From Thermophilibacter provencensis (lineage in GTDB: Bacteria > Actinomycetota > Coriobacteriia > Coriobacteriales > Atopobiaceae): DNA of 64,000 bases. Each line of letters begins with the position of its first letter. Position 1 is the first letter of the stretch. The notes beneath the pieces were generated by a model. It saw nothing but the letters and a program-made list of their open reading frames with translations. It was not told the origin of the DNA and ran no database searches. Where the stretch lies: contig NZ_LT671417.1 of the NCBI RefSeq assembly GCF_900128445.1, positions 186,001 through 250,000 on the forward strand, written 5' to 3'. A program made the translations under genes and the position numbers. Below are positions 1 through 7,328 of this stretch, piece by piece.

Positions 1-386
1 CAAAGGGAGGAGAGGCACATGGCAGGCACGCGAACCCTCGGTACGGGCGCTTGGCGGCCGAGGGCTTCGACGCCGCGACCGACTACCGTGCCAGCATGCC
101 GCAGTTCACGCAGGAGGTGTACGAGAAGAACGACGCGCTCTTCGAGTTCCTCCGCCGCATTGCCGCGGAGCACGGCGCCACGACCGGCCAGATCTCCCTG
201 ACGTGGATGCTCGAGAAAAGGCCCTGGATCGTCCCCATCCCCGAGACTCGCAAGGTCGAGCGCATGCACGAGAACCTCGCCGCCGCGGACATCAGGCTCT
301 CGCTCGCCGAGGTGGAGGCCATTGATGCCGAGCTCGACCGAATCCCGACCTCGGGCGTCTTCGGGGGCACGCGCATCGAGGCGTAG
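1..386 (+). CDS. Aldo/keto reductase, C-terminal part (5' end outside window)
   Basis: The third forward frame is open from the left edge, so the gene starts outside the window and only about the last 127 residues are visible. They match the C-terminal third of a NADP-dependent aldo/keto reductase: TDYRASMPQF, then a block containing WIVPIPETRKVERMHEN, which forms the nucleotide-binding end of the barrel, and a short tail ending GGTRIEA. This signature is of the larger Tas/YajO-like branch, unlike the two AKR5-like genes further on. The substrate cannot be inferred. A hairpin directly after the stop probably ends the transcript. The LysR gene that follows on the same strand is a plausible regulator, but this is only neighbourhood inference. 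Confidence 0.85.
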   Translation, partial: KGGEAHGRHANPRYGRLAAEGFDAATDYRASMPQFTQEVYEKNDALFEFLRRIAAEHGATTGQISLTWMLEKRPWIVPIPETRKVERMHENLAAADIRLSLAEVEAIDAELDRIPTSGVFGGTRIEA

Positions 387-392
387 CGCGTG

Positions 393-420
393 AGAGCGGC
401 CCGCGGCAGCGGGCCGCTCT
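393..420 (+). terminator. Hairpin after the aldo/keto reductase
   Basis: A perfect inverted repeat with 11-bp arms (AGAGCGGCCCG and its complement) and a 6-nt loop begins 7 nt after the stop codon at 386. There is no T-run behind it, so it is a likely but not canonical intrinsic terminator. It lies before the LysR gene. Confidence 0.6.
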
Positions 421-474
421 CGCCAAGCGCTAGACTAGTTGCAGGCAGGATACGCGATCGGCCAGGGAGCATCC

Positions 475-1317
475 ATGGAGTTTGTCCAGCTCAGACAGCT
501 TGATGCCATTGCCCGAGCAGGGACCATCTCGGCGGCTGCCGACGAGCTGCACACCTCGCAGCCGAGCGTGAGCCGCTCGATGCGCGCGCTCGAGCGCGAG
601 CTGGGATGCGAGCTCTTCGAAAGGACGCGAAACCACGTCGAGCTCAACGAGGCCGGGCGGCTGGCCCTGCGCCACGCGCGCGCCATCCTCGCCGAGGAGC
701 GCCGCATGCGCGACGCCTTTGACGAGCTCACGCGCCGCAGCCGCACCATCGCGATCGCGTCGGTGGCGCCGGCGCCGGTCTGGCGGCTGACCGAGCGCGT
801 GACCGAGCGCTTTCCGGGGACGATCCTCACCTCCGAGCTGCTCGACGACGAGCAGGAGGTCGAGCGCCGGCTCTTTGCCCGCTCGGCCGACCTCGCCATC
901 ACGCGGCGGCCGATGGGGCTGCCCAACGTGACCTGCGCGCCGTTGATGGTCGAGAACCTCTCGGTCTTCGTGCCCAGGGACGACGAGCTGGCCGGCCGCA
1001 CGAGCGTTCGCTTCTCGGAGCTCGACGGGCGAACCTTCCTCATGAACGCCGAGGTGGGCTTCTGGGGCGACGTCGTGCGCGCCGCCATGCCCAGCGCGCG
1101 CTTCATCGAGCAGACCGACTCCTTGGTGCTCTCGCAGCTGATTCGCTCCTCCGACCTGCTCGGGTTCATCACAGACGTCACCGGGCCGCAGCACGCCGAC
1201 GAGAGGCGCGTCCGCGTCCCAATCCAGGACGCGGACGCGCACGCGACGTTCTATGTGGTGGCGCTTCTCGACGCGCCGGACGCCGTGGCACAGATCGTGG
1301 ACCTCGTCCGCAACTGA
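475..1317 (+). CDS. LysR-family transcriptional regulator
   Basis: This 280-residue DNA-binding regulator has the LysR layout: an N-terminal winged helix-turn-helix (about residues 5-62, LRQLDAIARAGTISAAADEL then SQPSVSRSMRALERELG) and a C-terminal effector-binding domain resembling a periplasmic binding protein. The frame is open from a TTG at 439, but the ATG at 475 gives the normal LysR N-terminus (MEFVQLRQL) and has AGGGAG just upstream, so it was chosen. It lies between an aldo/keto reductase on the same strand and another one convergent with it, so redox or carbonyl metabolism is a reasonable guess for its regulon. The effector is unknown. Its stop is followed after 1 nt by a palindromic repeat shared with the convergent gene. 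Confidence 0.9.
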   Translation: MEFVQLRQLDAIARAGTISAAADELHTSQPSVSRSMRALERELGCELFERTRNHVELNEAGRLALRHARAILAEERRMRDAFDELTRRSRTIAIASVAPAPVWRLTERVTERFPGTILTSELLDDEQEVERRLFARSADLAITRRPMGLPNVTCAPLMVENLSVFVPRDDELAGRTSVRFSELDGRTFLMNAEVGFWGDVVRAAMPSARFIEQTDSLVLSQLIRSSDLLGFITDVTGPQHADERRVRVPIQDADAHATFYVVALLDAPDAVAQIVDLVRN

Positions 1318-1318
1318 C

Positions 1319-1345
1319 GTGGAAAAGGGACAGTCACTTTTCCAC
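1319..1345. repeat. 3'-end palindrome, copy 1 (GTGGAAAAG arms)
   Basis: Arms GTGGAAAAG and CTTTTCCAC surround the core GGACAGTCA. The element fills the whole gap between the stop codons of the LysR gene (1317) and the convergent aldo/keto reductase (1346). It belongs to a dispersed family found throughout the window and could act as a bidirectional 3' structure. Confidence 0.85.
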
Positions 1346-2200
1346 CTACGCGATCTGACTCTTCACAAACTGCAGCAGCCCGCCAATGAGCTGCACGTCG
1401 CGGTGGTCGTAGCAGAGGGAGCGATCGCAGTCGAGCTCGGCGATCTTGACCTTGTCGTCATCGGTGAGGTCAAAGTCAAAGACGTCGAAGTTCTCCTCCA
1501 TGCGCTCCCTGTGCGTTGACTTGGGAATCACAATGACACCGAGGTCAAGCAGGTAGCGCAGCGCAACCTGGCCCACGGACTTGCCGTACTTCTCGCCGAC
1601 CTCGGAGAGCAGCGGGTTCTGGAAGAAGTTGTTGGCGCCCTCCGCGAACGGGCCCCACGCCATGTGCGCAACGCCGAGGCTCTCCATGTTCTGGTGCGCG
1701 TAGTGCTGCTGCCAGAAGACGTGGGTCTCCACCTGGTTGACCATCGGCGCCACCTTGGCGAAGACGCAAAGGTCAAGCAGACGCGTGGGGTCGAAGTTGC
1801 TGACGCCGACGGCACGGACGAGGCCCTCATCGTAGGCACGCTCCATGTCACGCCAGGCCGCGTGGTAGTCGTTGTACGCCTGGTGGAGCAGCATGAGGTC
1901 GATGCGGTCGGTGTCGAGCAGCTCCAGGGACCTCTTGATGGAGTCGTACGTCGTGCCCTCGCCGTAGTTGGAGACCCACACCTTGCTGACGATGAACAGG
2001 TCGTCGCGCGCCACGCCGCTGGCCTTGATGCCAGCGCCCACCCCGCGCTCGTTGCCGTAGGCCTGGGCGGTGTCGATCATGCGGTAGCCGCTTGCGATGG
2101 CGTCCTCGACGCAGCGCTCGGTCGTGGCGTCGTCGATCTGGAACACGCCGTAGCCGAGCATCGGCATCTGAACTCCGTTGGACAGGGTCTTGTACTCCAT
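1346..2200 (-). CDS. Aldo/keto reductase (AKR5-like)
   Basis: A 284-residue cytosolic NADPH-dependent oxidoreductase of the 2,5-diketo-gluconate reductase type, which reduces aldehydes or ketones. The catalytic tetrad can be seen: Asp in DTAQAYGNE, Tyr in the same motif, Lys in FIVSKVW and His in LMLLHQAYNDYHAAW. The C-terminal IPKSTHRERMEEN binds the cofactor phosphate. The frame extends upstream to 2356, but the ATG at 2200 starts the standard MEYKTLSNGVQMPMLGYG and is preceded by AGGAGG. It is a paralogue of the gene at 2634-3482, and both have the same 35-bp element exactly 58 bp upstream of the start, so they are likely co-regulated. The substrate is unknown. Confidence 0.92.
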   Translation of the reverse strand: MEYKTLSNGVQMPMLGYGVFQIDDATTERCVEDAIASGYRMIDTAQAYGNERGVGAGIKASGVARDDLFIVSKVWVSNYGEGTTYDSIKRSLELLDTDRIDLMLLHQAYNDYHAAWRDMERAYDEGLVRAVGVSNFDPTRLLDLCVFAKVAPMVNQVETHVFWQQHYAHQNMESLGVAHMAWGPFAEGANNFFQNPLLSEVGEKYGKSVGQVALRYLLDLGVIVIPKSTHRERMEENFDVFDFDLTDDDKVKIAELDCDRSLCYDHRDVQLIGGLLQFVKSQIA

Positions 2201-2257
2201 TGCAACCTCCTCTGGTCGGAGCCTTCTGTCATCCTCCATGCTCCGCCCACCATGACA

Positions 2258-2292
2258 AGAAGTACAATGCCTCCCTGCTCTCTCAGTATGCG
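2258..2292 (-). promoter_or_regulatory. Shared upstream element of the AKR pair, copy A
   Basis: On the minus strand this reads CGCATACTGAG, 10 variable bases, then GGCATTGTACTTCT. The same two blocks with the same spacing occur at 3540-3574, each 58 bp before an aldo/keto reductase start. TGTACT in the second block resembles a -10 box; the first block has no good -35 match and may be an activator site. The match is seen; the function is inferred. Confidence 0.6.
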
Positions 2293-2368
2293 TGACAAGC
2301 ATGGCGAGAAGGATGGGGCGGACCCACCCGCGGGCCAAGAGACGCCGCGGGCGCACGTGCGAGCCTCC

Positions 2369-2545
2369 CTAGTAGAACAGCGGAACCTCTCCCAGCAGAA
2401 ACTCCTCGAGCCCGCAGGCCCCCGCCGACGATCCGCCCACGACGACACGACGCGCCTCTGGATGGCGCCGAAGGAACTTCGCCATGCCACTCTGCCTGGC
2501 CTCGTGACCACCCTTGACCTCGATCGCGCAGAGCGCGGCACATAA
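2369..2545 (-). pseudogene. Remnant of an AAA/DUF4143-type ATP-binding protein (C-terminus)
   Basis: A minus-strand frame of about 58 residues reads AIEVKGG, then RRHPEARRVVVGG, then LEEFLLGEVPLFY before its stop. This resembles the end of the DUF4143 family of AAA ATPases: a nuclease-like E-V-K motif, a short helix, and a closing FLLGDVPLF-type strand. Nothing upstream continues the protein, and a 13-bp inverted repeat (2546-2598) lies where the rest should be. It looks like the tail of a deleted gene. The assignment rests on motif likeness only. Confidence 0.45.
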
Positions 2546-2598
2546 GACCCGAGCCAAGGGCACGCTCCGGTTTGACGGGCGTACGCTTGGCTCGGGTC
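2546..2598. repeat. Inverted repeat, 13-bp arms
   Basis: GACCCGAGCCAAG at 2546-2558 is perfectly complementary to CTTGGCTCGGGTC at 2586-2598, with a 27-nt loop. It abuts the remnant ATP-binding gene and lies 36 bp past the start-distal edge of the next aldo/keto reductase stop, so it could be a terminator or the scar of a deletion or insertion. Confidence 0.6.
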
Positions 2599-2633
2599 CA
2601 GCGGCTACGAGTTGTCAGGGATTAATCTCGCCG

Positions 2634-3482
2634 CTACTCCTGCGCGTCAAAGTCGGGCTTCATCGCCGCATAGCCGGCGAGCGCCTCCTCGGTTGCCTCG
2701 TAGTACTTCTTGGTGCCGTCAAGCTTGGCGACCTCGGCCATCTCGTCGTCGGACAGGCTGAAGTCGAAGATGTCCGCGTTGTCCGCGATGTGGGCGGGAT
2801 TCTTCGAGCCCGGAATGATGGACGTGCCCATCTGGGTGTGCCAGCGCAGGATGACCTGGGCGGGCGTCTTGCCGTACTTCTCGCCGAGCCTCACGAAGAC
2901 CGGCTCGGCCTGAAGGGCCTTGTCGCCGTGGCCGAGCGGGTACCACGCCTCGACCACGATGCCGTACTGGCCCAGGTACTCGCGCAGCTCGGTCTGGGCG
3001 AAGTAGGGGTGGCACTCCACGGTCACGAGCTGTGGCTTGATCTCCGCGTGCTCGATGACCTCGGCGATCTTGTCCTGCGGGAAGTTGGAGAGGCCGAGCG
3101 CGCGGACCTTGCCCTCGCGGTACGCCTTCTCCATGGTCCTCCAGGCGGCCAGATAGTTGCCCACGGGCTGGTGCAGGATGAGCATGTCAACGTAGTCTAG
3201 ACTGAGGCGCGCCAGCGTGCCGTCAACGGCGGCGTCACCGGCCTCGTAGACGGACGGCCAGAGCTTGGTGGAAACGAAGAGCTTGTCGCGCGCGACGCCG
3301 CTCTTGGCGATGGCGCGGCCCACGGCCTTCTCGTTCATGTAGGCGTTGGCGGTGTCGATGTGCTCGTAGCCGGCCTCGAGCGCCGCGAGCGACGCGGCCT
3401 CGGCATCGGCCGGGCTCATGAGGAAGGTCCCAAGACCCTCCACGGGCATCTTGACGCCGTTGTTGAGCTCCAGGTACTCCAT
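2634..3482 (-). CDS. Aldo/keto reductase (AKR5-like), paralogue
   Basis: A 282-residue NADPH-dependent reductase. The catalytic tetrad is in DTANAYMNE (Asp, Tyr), VSTKLWPS (Lys) and MLILHQPVGNYLAAW (His). The IIPGSKNPAHIADN segment is the cofactor-phosphate loop. The start at 3482 was chosen over an in-frame upstream codon at 3503 because it gives MEYLELNNGVKMPVEGLGTF and is preceded by GGAGGG. The gene is clearly paralogous to 1346-2200, lies in the same direction 433 bp away and shares the upstream element at 3540-3574. The DUF4143-like remnant lies between the two. The physiological substrate is unknown; small sugar-derived or toxic aldehydes are typical for the family. Confidence 0.92.
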   Translation of the reverse strand: MEYLELNNGVKMPVEGLGTFLMSPADAEAASLAALEAGYEHIDTANAYMNEKAVGRAIAKSGVARDKLFVSTKLWPSVYEAGDAAVDGTLARLSLDYVDMLILHQPVGNYLAAWRTMEKAYREGKVRALGLSNFPQDKIAEVIEHAEIKPQLVTVECHPYFAQTELREYLGQYGIVVEAWYPLGHGDKALQAEPVFVRLGEKYGKTPAQVILRWHTQMGTSIIPGSKNPAHIADNADIFDFSLSDDEMAEVAKLDGTKKYYEATEEALAGYAAMKPDFDAQE

Positions 3483-3539
3483 GGTTCCCTCCTTGATTCG
3501 CAAACGATCTCACACCCTCATGGTCGCGCCGCGCGGGCG

Positions 3540-3574
3540 AGAAGTACAATGCCGGCTCCGCAGCTCAGTATGCG
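3540..3574 (-). promoter_or_regulatory. Shared upstream element of the AKR pair, copy B
   Basis: Minus-strand CGCATACTGAG, a 10-base spacer and GGCATTGTACTTCT repeat copy A exactly outside the spacer. It begins 58 bp upstream of the start at 3482, the same distance as copy A from its gene. Probably a promoter with an adjoining regulator site. Confidence 0.6.
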
Positions 3575-3729
3575 CGTGGGACATAGCGATGACGCGGGGC
3601 GCCGCCGCAGGCCCGCCCGTCATCGTCCGGTTCGCCGCGGGGCCCATCGGCAACGAGCCGTTTGATGTCGCGCAACACGACGTTGCTACGCTGCTCTGGC
3701 AGGCACGATGCGACACTTCGGGGGCAACC

Positions 3730-4524
3730 ATGGCAGAGACGACGGCCGGAAGGCTCGCCCACAACCTCGTGGAGCGGCAGGAGACCATCAACCGAGAGCT
3801 CGCGCGCAACGGCGTGCGCTTTGGCATCTATCGCGACGGGACCTACCATGACAGGCTCTTCCCCTACGACCCCGTCCCCCGACTCATCCCCTCGGACAAG
3901 TTCGACCGTCTTGAGGCCGGCCTCAAGCAGCGCGTGAGCGCGCTCAACGCCTTCCTGCGCGACGTCTACTCCGACAAGCGCATCGTCCGCGACGGCGTGG
4001 TCCCGGAGGAGTTCGTCTACACCTCGAAGGGATACCTCCCCCAGGTGAACGGCATGACGCCGCCCGCGGGCATCTACGCGCACGTCGCCGGCGAGGACCT
4101 CGTGCAGGGCGAGGACGGGAGCTGGTGGGTCCTCGAGGACAACCTCCGCATCCCCTCGGGTGCGAGCTACCCCCTCTTCGTGCGCGACATCGAGCGCAAC
4201 GCAGACCCACGCCTCTTTCACGAGAACGGGATTCGCGACAACCGCGACTACCCCCGACTCCTGCGCCACGTCATGGACTTCGTCTCCACGCGCGGCGTGG
4301 CCGTGGTGCTCTCGCCGGGCCGCTACAACTCGGCCTTCTTCGAGCACGCCTACCTCGCCGAGAAGACCGGGGCCACCCTTGCCTTCCCCGAGGACCTCGA
4401 GGTCGTTGACAACGAGGTCTTCCTGCGCGACTACGCCACGGGGACGGAGGTTTTGTCACCGCTCCGTCCCCGTGGCACATGCGGGCAGCGTAGGGCAGCC
4501 CGCCCCCATCGTTCCTTCCGGTAA
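3730..4524 (+). pseudogene. Circularly permuted ATP-grasp protein, 3' half lost
   Basis: From ATG 3730 about 236 residues match the N-terminal half of the circularly permuted ATP-grasp type 2 family (formerly DUF404/DUF407): FGIYRDGTYHDRLFPYDPVPRLI, YTSKGYLPQVNGMTPPAGIY, VLEDNLRIPSGASYPL and VLSPGRYNSAFFEHAYLA can be recognised in order. Family members usually run to about 480 residues or more and carry the rest of the catalytic domain. Here the likeness stops at DYATG, exactly where a palindromic repeat begins (4435). The frame then runs on through unrelated sequence to a stop at 4524. The same repeat, inverted, follows the next gene, so the 3' half was probably replaced through a repeat-mediated event. 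Unlikely to be functional. Confidence 0.8.
4435..4478. repeat. Palindrome, GGGGACGGAG-arm type, left copy
   Basis: Arms CCACGGGGACGGAG and CTCCGTCCCCGTGG enclose a 12-nt centre that includes TTTTGTCACC. It interrupts the ATP-grasp gene. It is the exact reverse complement of the copy at 4969-5014, so the HxlR gene lies between a perfect inverted pair. Confidence 0.9.
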
Positions 4525-4605
4525 GCAGAGGCTTTTCTGTGATATAAGTCTCTTGATGGCAGCAATAACGACCCGACCAGCGCCATCACGCAAGAGGAGG
4601 CCATC

Positions 4606-4965
4606 ATGTCCGAGACCACGCTCCCCGCCTGCCCGGTGGAGACCACCCTCACCCTCATCCGCGACAAGTGGACCATCCTCATCCTGCGCGACCTTCTCGG
4701 TGGCACCAAGCGCTTTGGCGAGCTCAGACGCTCGATCGGGAGCGTGTCGCAGAAGGTGCTGACCGAGCGCCTCCGCGAGATGGAGACGAGCGGGCTCGTC
4801 AACCGGACCGTCTACGCTGAGGTGCCGCCTCGCGTCGAGTACTCGCTCACCTCGCTTGGGCTGAGCCTGCGCCCGGTCCTGAGCGCCATGTGGGACTGGG
4901 GCTGCGGCTACCAGCACGCGGTCGATCCCGAGCGGCCCGACTCCCTCCCCAAGCCCTGGGAGTGA
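4606..4965 (+). CDS. HxlR-family transcriptional regulator
   Basis: A 119-residue winged-helix regulator. It has the HxlR hallmark near the N-terminus (CPVETTLTLIRDKWTILILRDLL), a recognition helix in SQKVLTERLREMETSGLVNR and the beta-wing VPPRVEYSLTSLG. Such proteins bind as dimers, often sensing redox or electrophiles and controlling a neighbouring reductase. The ATG at 4606 is preceded by AAGAGGAGG. The gene is bracketed by two identical, inverted palindromes (4435-4478 and 4969-5014), and the first one truncates the upstream gene, so this segment may have been brought in as a unit. The target is unknown; the aldo/keto reductases upstream are candidates. Confidence 0.9.
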   Translation: MSETTLPACPVETTLTLIRDKWTILILRDLLGGTKRFGELRRSIGSVSQKVLTERLREMETSGLVNRTVYAEVPPRVEYSLTSLGLSLRPVLSAMWDWGCGYQHAVDPERPDSLPKPWE

Positions 4966-4968
4966 CAC

Positions 4969-5014
4969 GTGCCACGGGGACGGAGCGGTGACAAAACCTC
5001 CGTCCCCGTGGCAC
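4969..5014. repeat. Palindrome, GGGGACGGAG-arm type, right copy
   Basis: Arms GTGCCACGGGGACGGAG and its complement surround a centre containing GGTGACAAAA. It begins 3 nt after the HxlR stop and ends 13 nt before the stop of the convergent GH13 gene. It is the reverse complement of 4435-4478. Confidence 0.9.
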
Positions 5015-5027
5015 GCCGCCCCTCTCC

Positions 5028-6590
5028 CTAGGAAAGCTCGAGGAAGGTCGCCGAGCAGGCCGGGACGCTCAGCGCCCCGTCAAGGAGCGATGCGGCCTCG
5101 CCGACGGAGTGAAGCGTGCGCACCGCCCGCTCGTCGCAGGGGACCTCGGTCGGTCGATCCGCCGGGTTGATGGCGCACAGCACGCGCTGGCCGCCCTCCC
5201 CGCGTTCCGTACGCAGGTAGACGAGCGGGTACGCGTTCTTCTCGCAGTAGACGAACTCCACCGCGGCGCTCACGCCAAGTGCCGGCGTCGCGCGTCGCAG
5301 CGCGATGAGCCGCTGGACCTCATGCCAGAGCGAGGCGTCGTCGGCCATCTCCGCGGTGACCGTGGGCGCGTCGTCACCCGCGTCCTGGGGGATGTAGAGC
5401 TGATCGCCCGGAGCATCCGAGAAGCCGAAGTTCTTCTCGGACGCGTCCCACTGGATCGGCGAGCGCGCGCCGGTGCGCTGGTAGCCACCCTCGACGGAGG
5501 TCACGTCCAGGTGGCGCATGCCAATCTCGTCGCCGGCGTACACGAACGGGCACCCCGGCATGGACATGATGAACGCAAAGGCCAGCTTCATCTCCTCGGG
5601 GTCGAGATACTTGCGCAGCCGGTCCATGTCATGGTTCCCGGACGGGATGCACATGAGGCCGCGCCCGTCGGTGAGCTCGAGGTTGCGTCGGTAGGTGGCC
5701 ACGAACTCGCTCGCGTCCCCCGCCCCCTCGCGGGAGAACCACGGGTGCTCGCAGCGGAAGAGGTCCATGTAGTGCGAGGTGCCAAACTGAAGAAGGAAGT
5801 CCATGTGGAAGCCCGCGCGGATGGTCTTGTCCGGCTCGCCCCACTCGGAGATGAGGACGGCATCGGGATAGCGCTCGTCAAGGAACGCGCGCATGTCCTG
5901 CCAGAGGGCTATCGTGCCCTCCTGCTCGGGATCGTCCTTCACGAGCGAGCCCGCCATGTCCACGCGGAAGCCGTCGCATCCGCGCTCGAGCCAGAACGCC
6001 ATGACGTCCTTCATGGCCTGACGCGTGGCGAGGGCCTCCGGCGAGTCCATCGCGCTCTGCCATGGCTCGGTCACGCGGTAGAAGCCGTAGTTGAGGGCCG
6101 GCTGGAAGGCGAAGAAGTTCACTGCCACGGCACCGTTGCGCTCTGCGATTCCGCGCAGCACCCCATTCACGCCGGGCACGTCGCCCACGGGCGTCCAGAC
6201 GTCGTCGGTCCACACGTAGCGGCCAGAGAATTCGTTGCCCTCGGCGCGGCAGGACTCCTTGAACCAAGGGTGCTCTATCGAGGTGTGCCCGGGGACGAGG
6301 TCGAGAAGAACGTGCATGCCGCGCGCGTGGGCCTCCTCGAACAGGCGCACGAGGTCGTCGTTGGTGCCGTATCGCGGGGCGACCCGGCAGTAGTCCGCAA
6401 CGTCATAGCCCGCGTCGCCGAAGGGGGAGACGAAGCAGGGGTTGAGCCACAGGGCGTTGCAGCCCAGCTCGAGCACGTAGTCGAGCTTCTCGATGACGCC
6501 GGGCAGGTCACCTATCCCGTCCGCGTTGGTGTCGTTGAAGCTCTGCGGGTAAATCTCATAGAAGACCGCGTCGTCCAGCCACGTGCTCAT
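5028..6590 (-). CDS. GH13 alpha-glucosidase/alpha-amylase family enzyme
   Basis: A 520-residue glycoside hydrolase of family 13 acting on alpha-glucosidic bonds. There is no signal peptide, so it is cytoplasmic and probably processes imported oligosaccharides. Conserved regions appear in order: region I DLVPGHTS (the Asp and His are kept, but the usual Asn of NHT is Gly), region II GFRVDMA with the nucleophile Asp, region III LISEWGEP with the acid Glu, and region IV PSGNHD. The ORF starts MSTWLDDAVFYEIYPQSF, the normal family N-terminus. A LacI-type operator lies 30 bp upstream, so the gene is probably under carbohydrate repression by a LacI/GalR regulator not found in this window. The exact substrate (trehalose, sucrose or maltodextrin) cannot be settled. 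Confidence 0.88.
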   Translation of the reverse strand: MSTWLDDAVFYEIYPQSFNDTNADGIGDLPGVIEKLDYVLELGCNALWLNPCFVSPFGDAGYDVADYCRVAPRYGTNDDLVRLFEEAHARGMHVLLDLVPGHTSIEHPWFKESCRAEGNEFSGRYVWTDDVWTPVGDVPGVNGVLRGIAERNGAVAVNFFAFQPALNYGFYRVTEPWQSAMDSPEALATRQAMKDVMAFWLERGCDGFRVDMAGSLVKDDPEQEGTIALWQDMRAFLDERYPDAVLISEWGEPDKTIRAGFHMDFLLQFGTSHYMDLFRCEHPWFSREGAGDASEFVATYRRNLELTDGRGLMCIPSGNHDMDRLRKYLDPEEMKLAFAFIMSMPGCPFVYAGDEIGMRHLDVTSVEGGYQRTGARSPIQWDASEKNFGFSDAPGDQLYIPQDAGDDAPTVTAEMADDASLWHEVQRLIALRRATPALGVSAAVEFVYCEKNAYPLVYLRTERGEGGQRVLCAINPADRPTEVPCDERAVRTLHSVGEAASLLDGALSVPACSATFLELS

Positions 6591-6619
6591 GGAGCTCCCC
6601 TTTCTCCTCTCGTTCCCAT

Positions 6620-6639
6620 AATTGGAAACGTTTCCAATT
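6620..6639. promoter_or_regulatory. LacI/GalR-type operator before the GH13 gene
   Basis: A perfect 20-bp palindrome centred on GGAAACGTTTCC, with the central CG typical of LacI-family sites. It lies 30-49 bp upstream of the GH13 start codon in an otherwise AT-richer stretch, an ideal position for a repressor. Confidence 0.7.
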
Positions 6640-6697
6640 AAGTGTATTTTAACGCAGCGGGCAGAGGAGAAGAACGACGGAGCGGCGACCGGTACCC

Positions 6698-6744
6698 GTG
6701 ACAGCGGGGACGGAGCGGTGACAATGCCTCCGTCCCCCTGTCAC
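6698..6744. repeat. Palindrome, GGGGACGGAG-arm type, third copy
   Basis: Arms GTGACAGCGGGGACGGAG and CTCCGTCCCCCTGTCAC with a centre containing GGTGACAATG. It overlaps the stop codon (6741-6743) of the methyltransferase gene. The outermost bases of the arms differ from copies 4435 and 4969, but pairing is kept. Confidence 0.85.
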
Positions 6745-7328
6745 GCCGGGTCGAAGCGGCGCACCGTGAAGTGCTGGGGGCAGTCCCCGTCCTCTCCCGA
6801 CAGCTCGAAGGAGCCCTCTCTCAGAACCGTCCAGCCCCCGCGCCCCAGATAGGCGGGCCACTCCCCGTTGTCCGACATGTGGACGAGCGTCACGGGGGCG
6901 GACGCCTCGTGCTCCAGCCTGTCGAGGAACGCCTCGAGCACCGGGGTGTCAAACGGGTTGAACAGATACACGTGGGTGTACCCCGCGAGCGGCAGGTCGA
7001 GCGCGCTGCCCGCGACCACACGCGCGTTTGGGTAGCGCGCGGACCACGCGGCGGCCTCCGTCGCGAGCGCCCGGTCAAGCTCAACGCCCGTCACGCGCCC
7101 GGGCAGCGCCGCGCCCACAAAGTAGGCGAGCACCCGACCGGCCCCGCAGCCCACATCGAGCAGGTGGGACCCCTCGGTGAGGCCCAGGTCGCCGAGAAGC
7201 TCCTCGAGCACGCGGTACGGCGTCGCCGTGGGGTCGTGGGCGCCCGCGCCGGCGTGGCGCGTCGCCTCGTCGCGCTCGAGCGAGCGGCCGGCGACCGCGA
7301 GGTCGCGCAGCACGTCCGGGCTAGGCAT
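6741..7328 (-). CDS. Class I SAM-dependent methyltransferase
   Basis: A 195-residue protein with a Rossmann-type SAM-binding core: motif I LLDVGCGAGRVLAYF, motif II acidic end GVELDR, and a GSALDLPLAG segment. The ORF is open upstream to 7457, but the ATG at 7328 lies inside the end of the acetyltransferase gene and gives MPSPDVLRDLAV, so start and stop overlap by 8 bp (7321-7328). That suggests translational coupling. The acceptor is unknown; the family includes small-molecule and protein methylases. Its stop codon is inside a palindromic repeat. Confidence 0.8.
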   Translation of the reverse strand: MPSPDVLRDLAVAGRSLERDEATRHAGAGAHDPTATPYRVLEELLGDLGLTEGSHLLDVGCGAGRVLAYFVGAALPGRVTGVELDRALATEAAAWSARYPNARVVAGSALDLPLAGYTHVYLFNPFDTPVLEAFLDRLEHEASAPVTLVHMSDNGEWPAYLGRGGWTVLREGSFELSGEDGDCPQHFTVRRFDPA

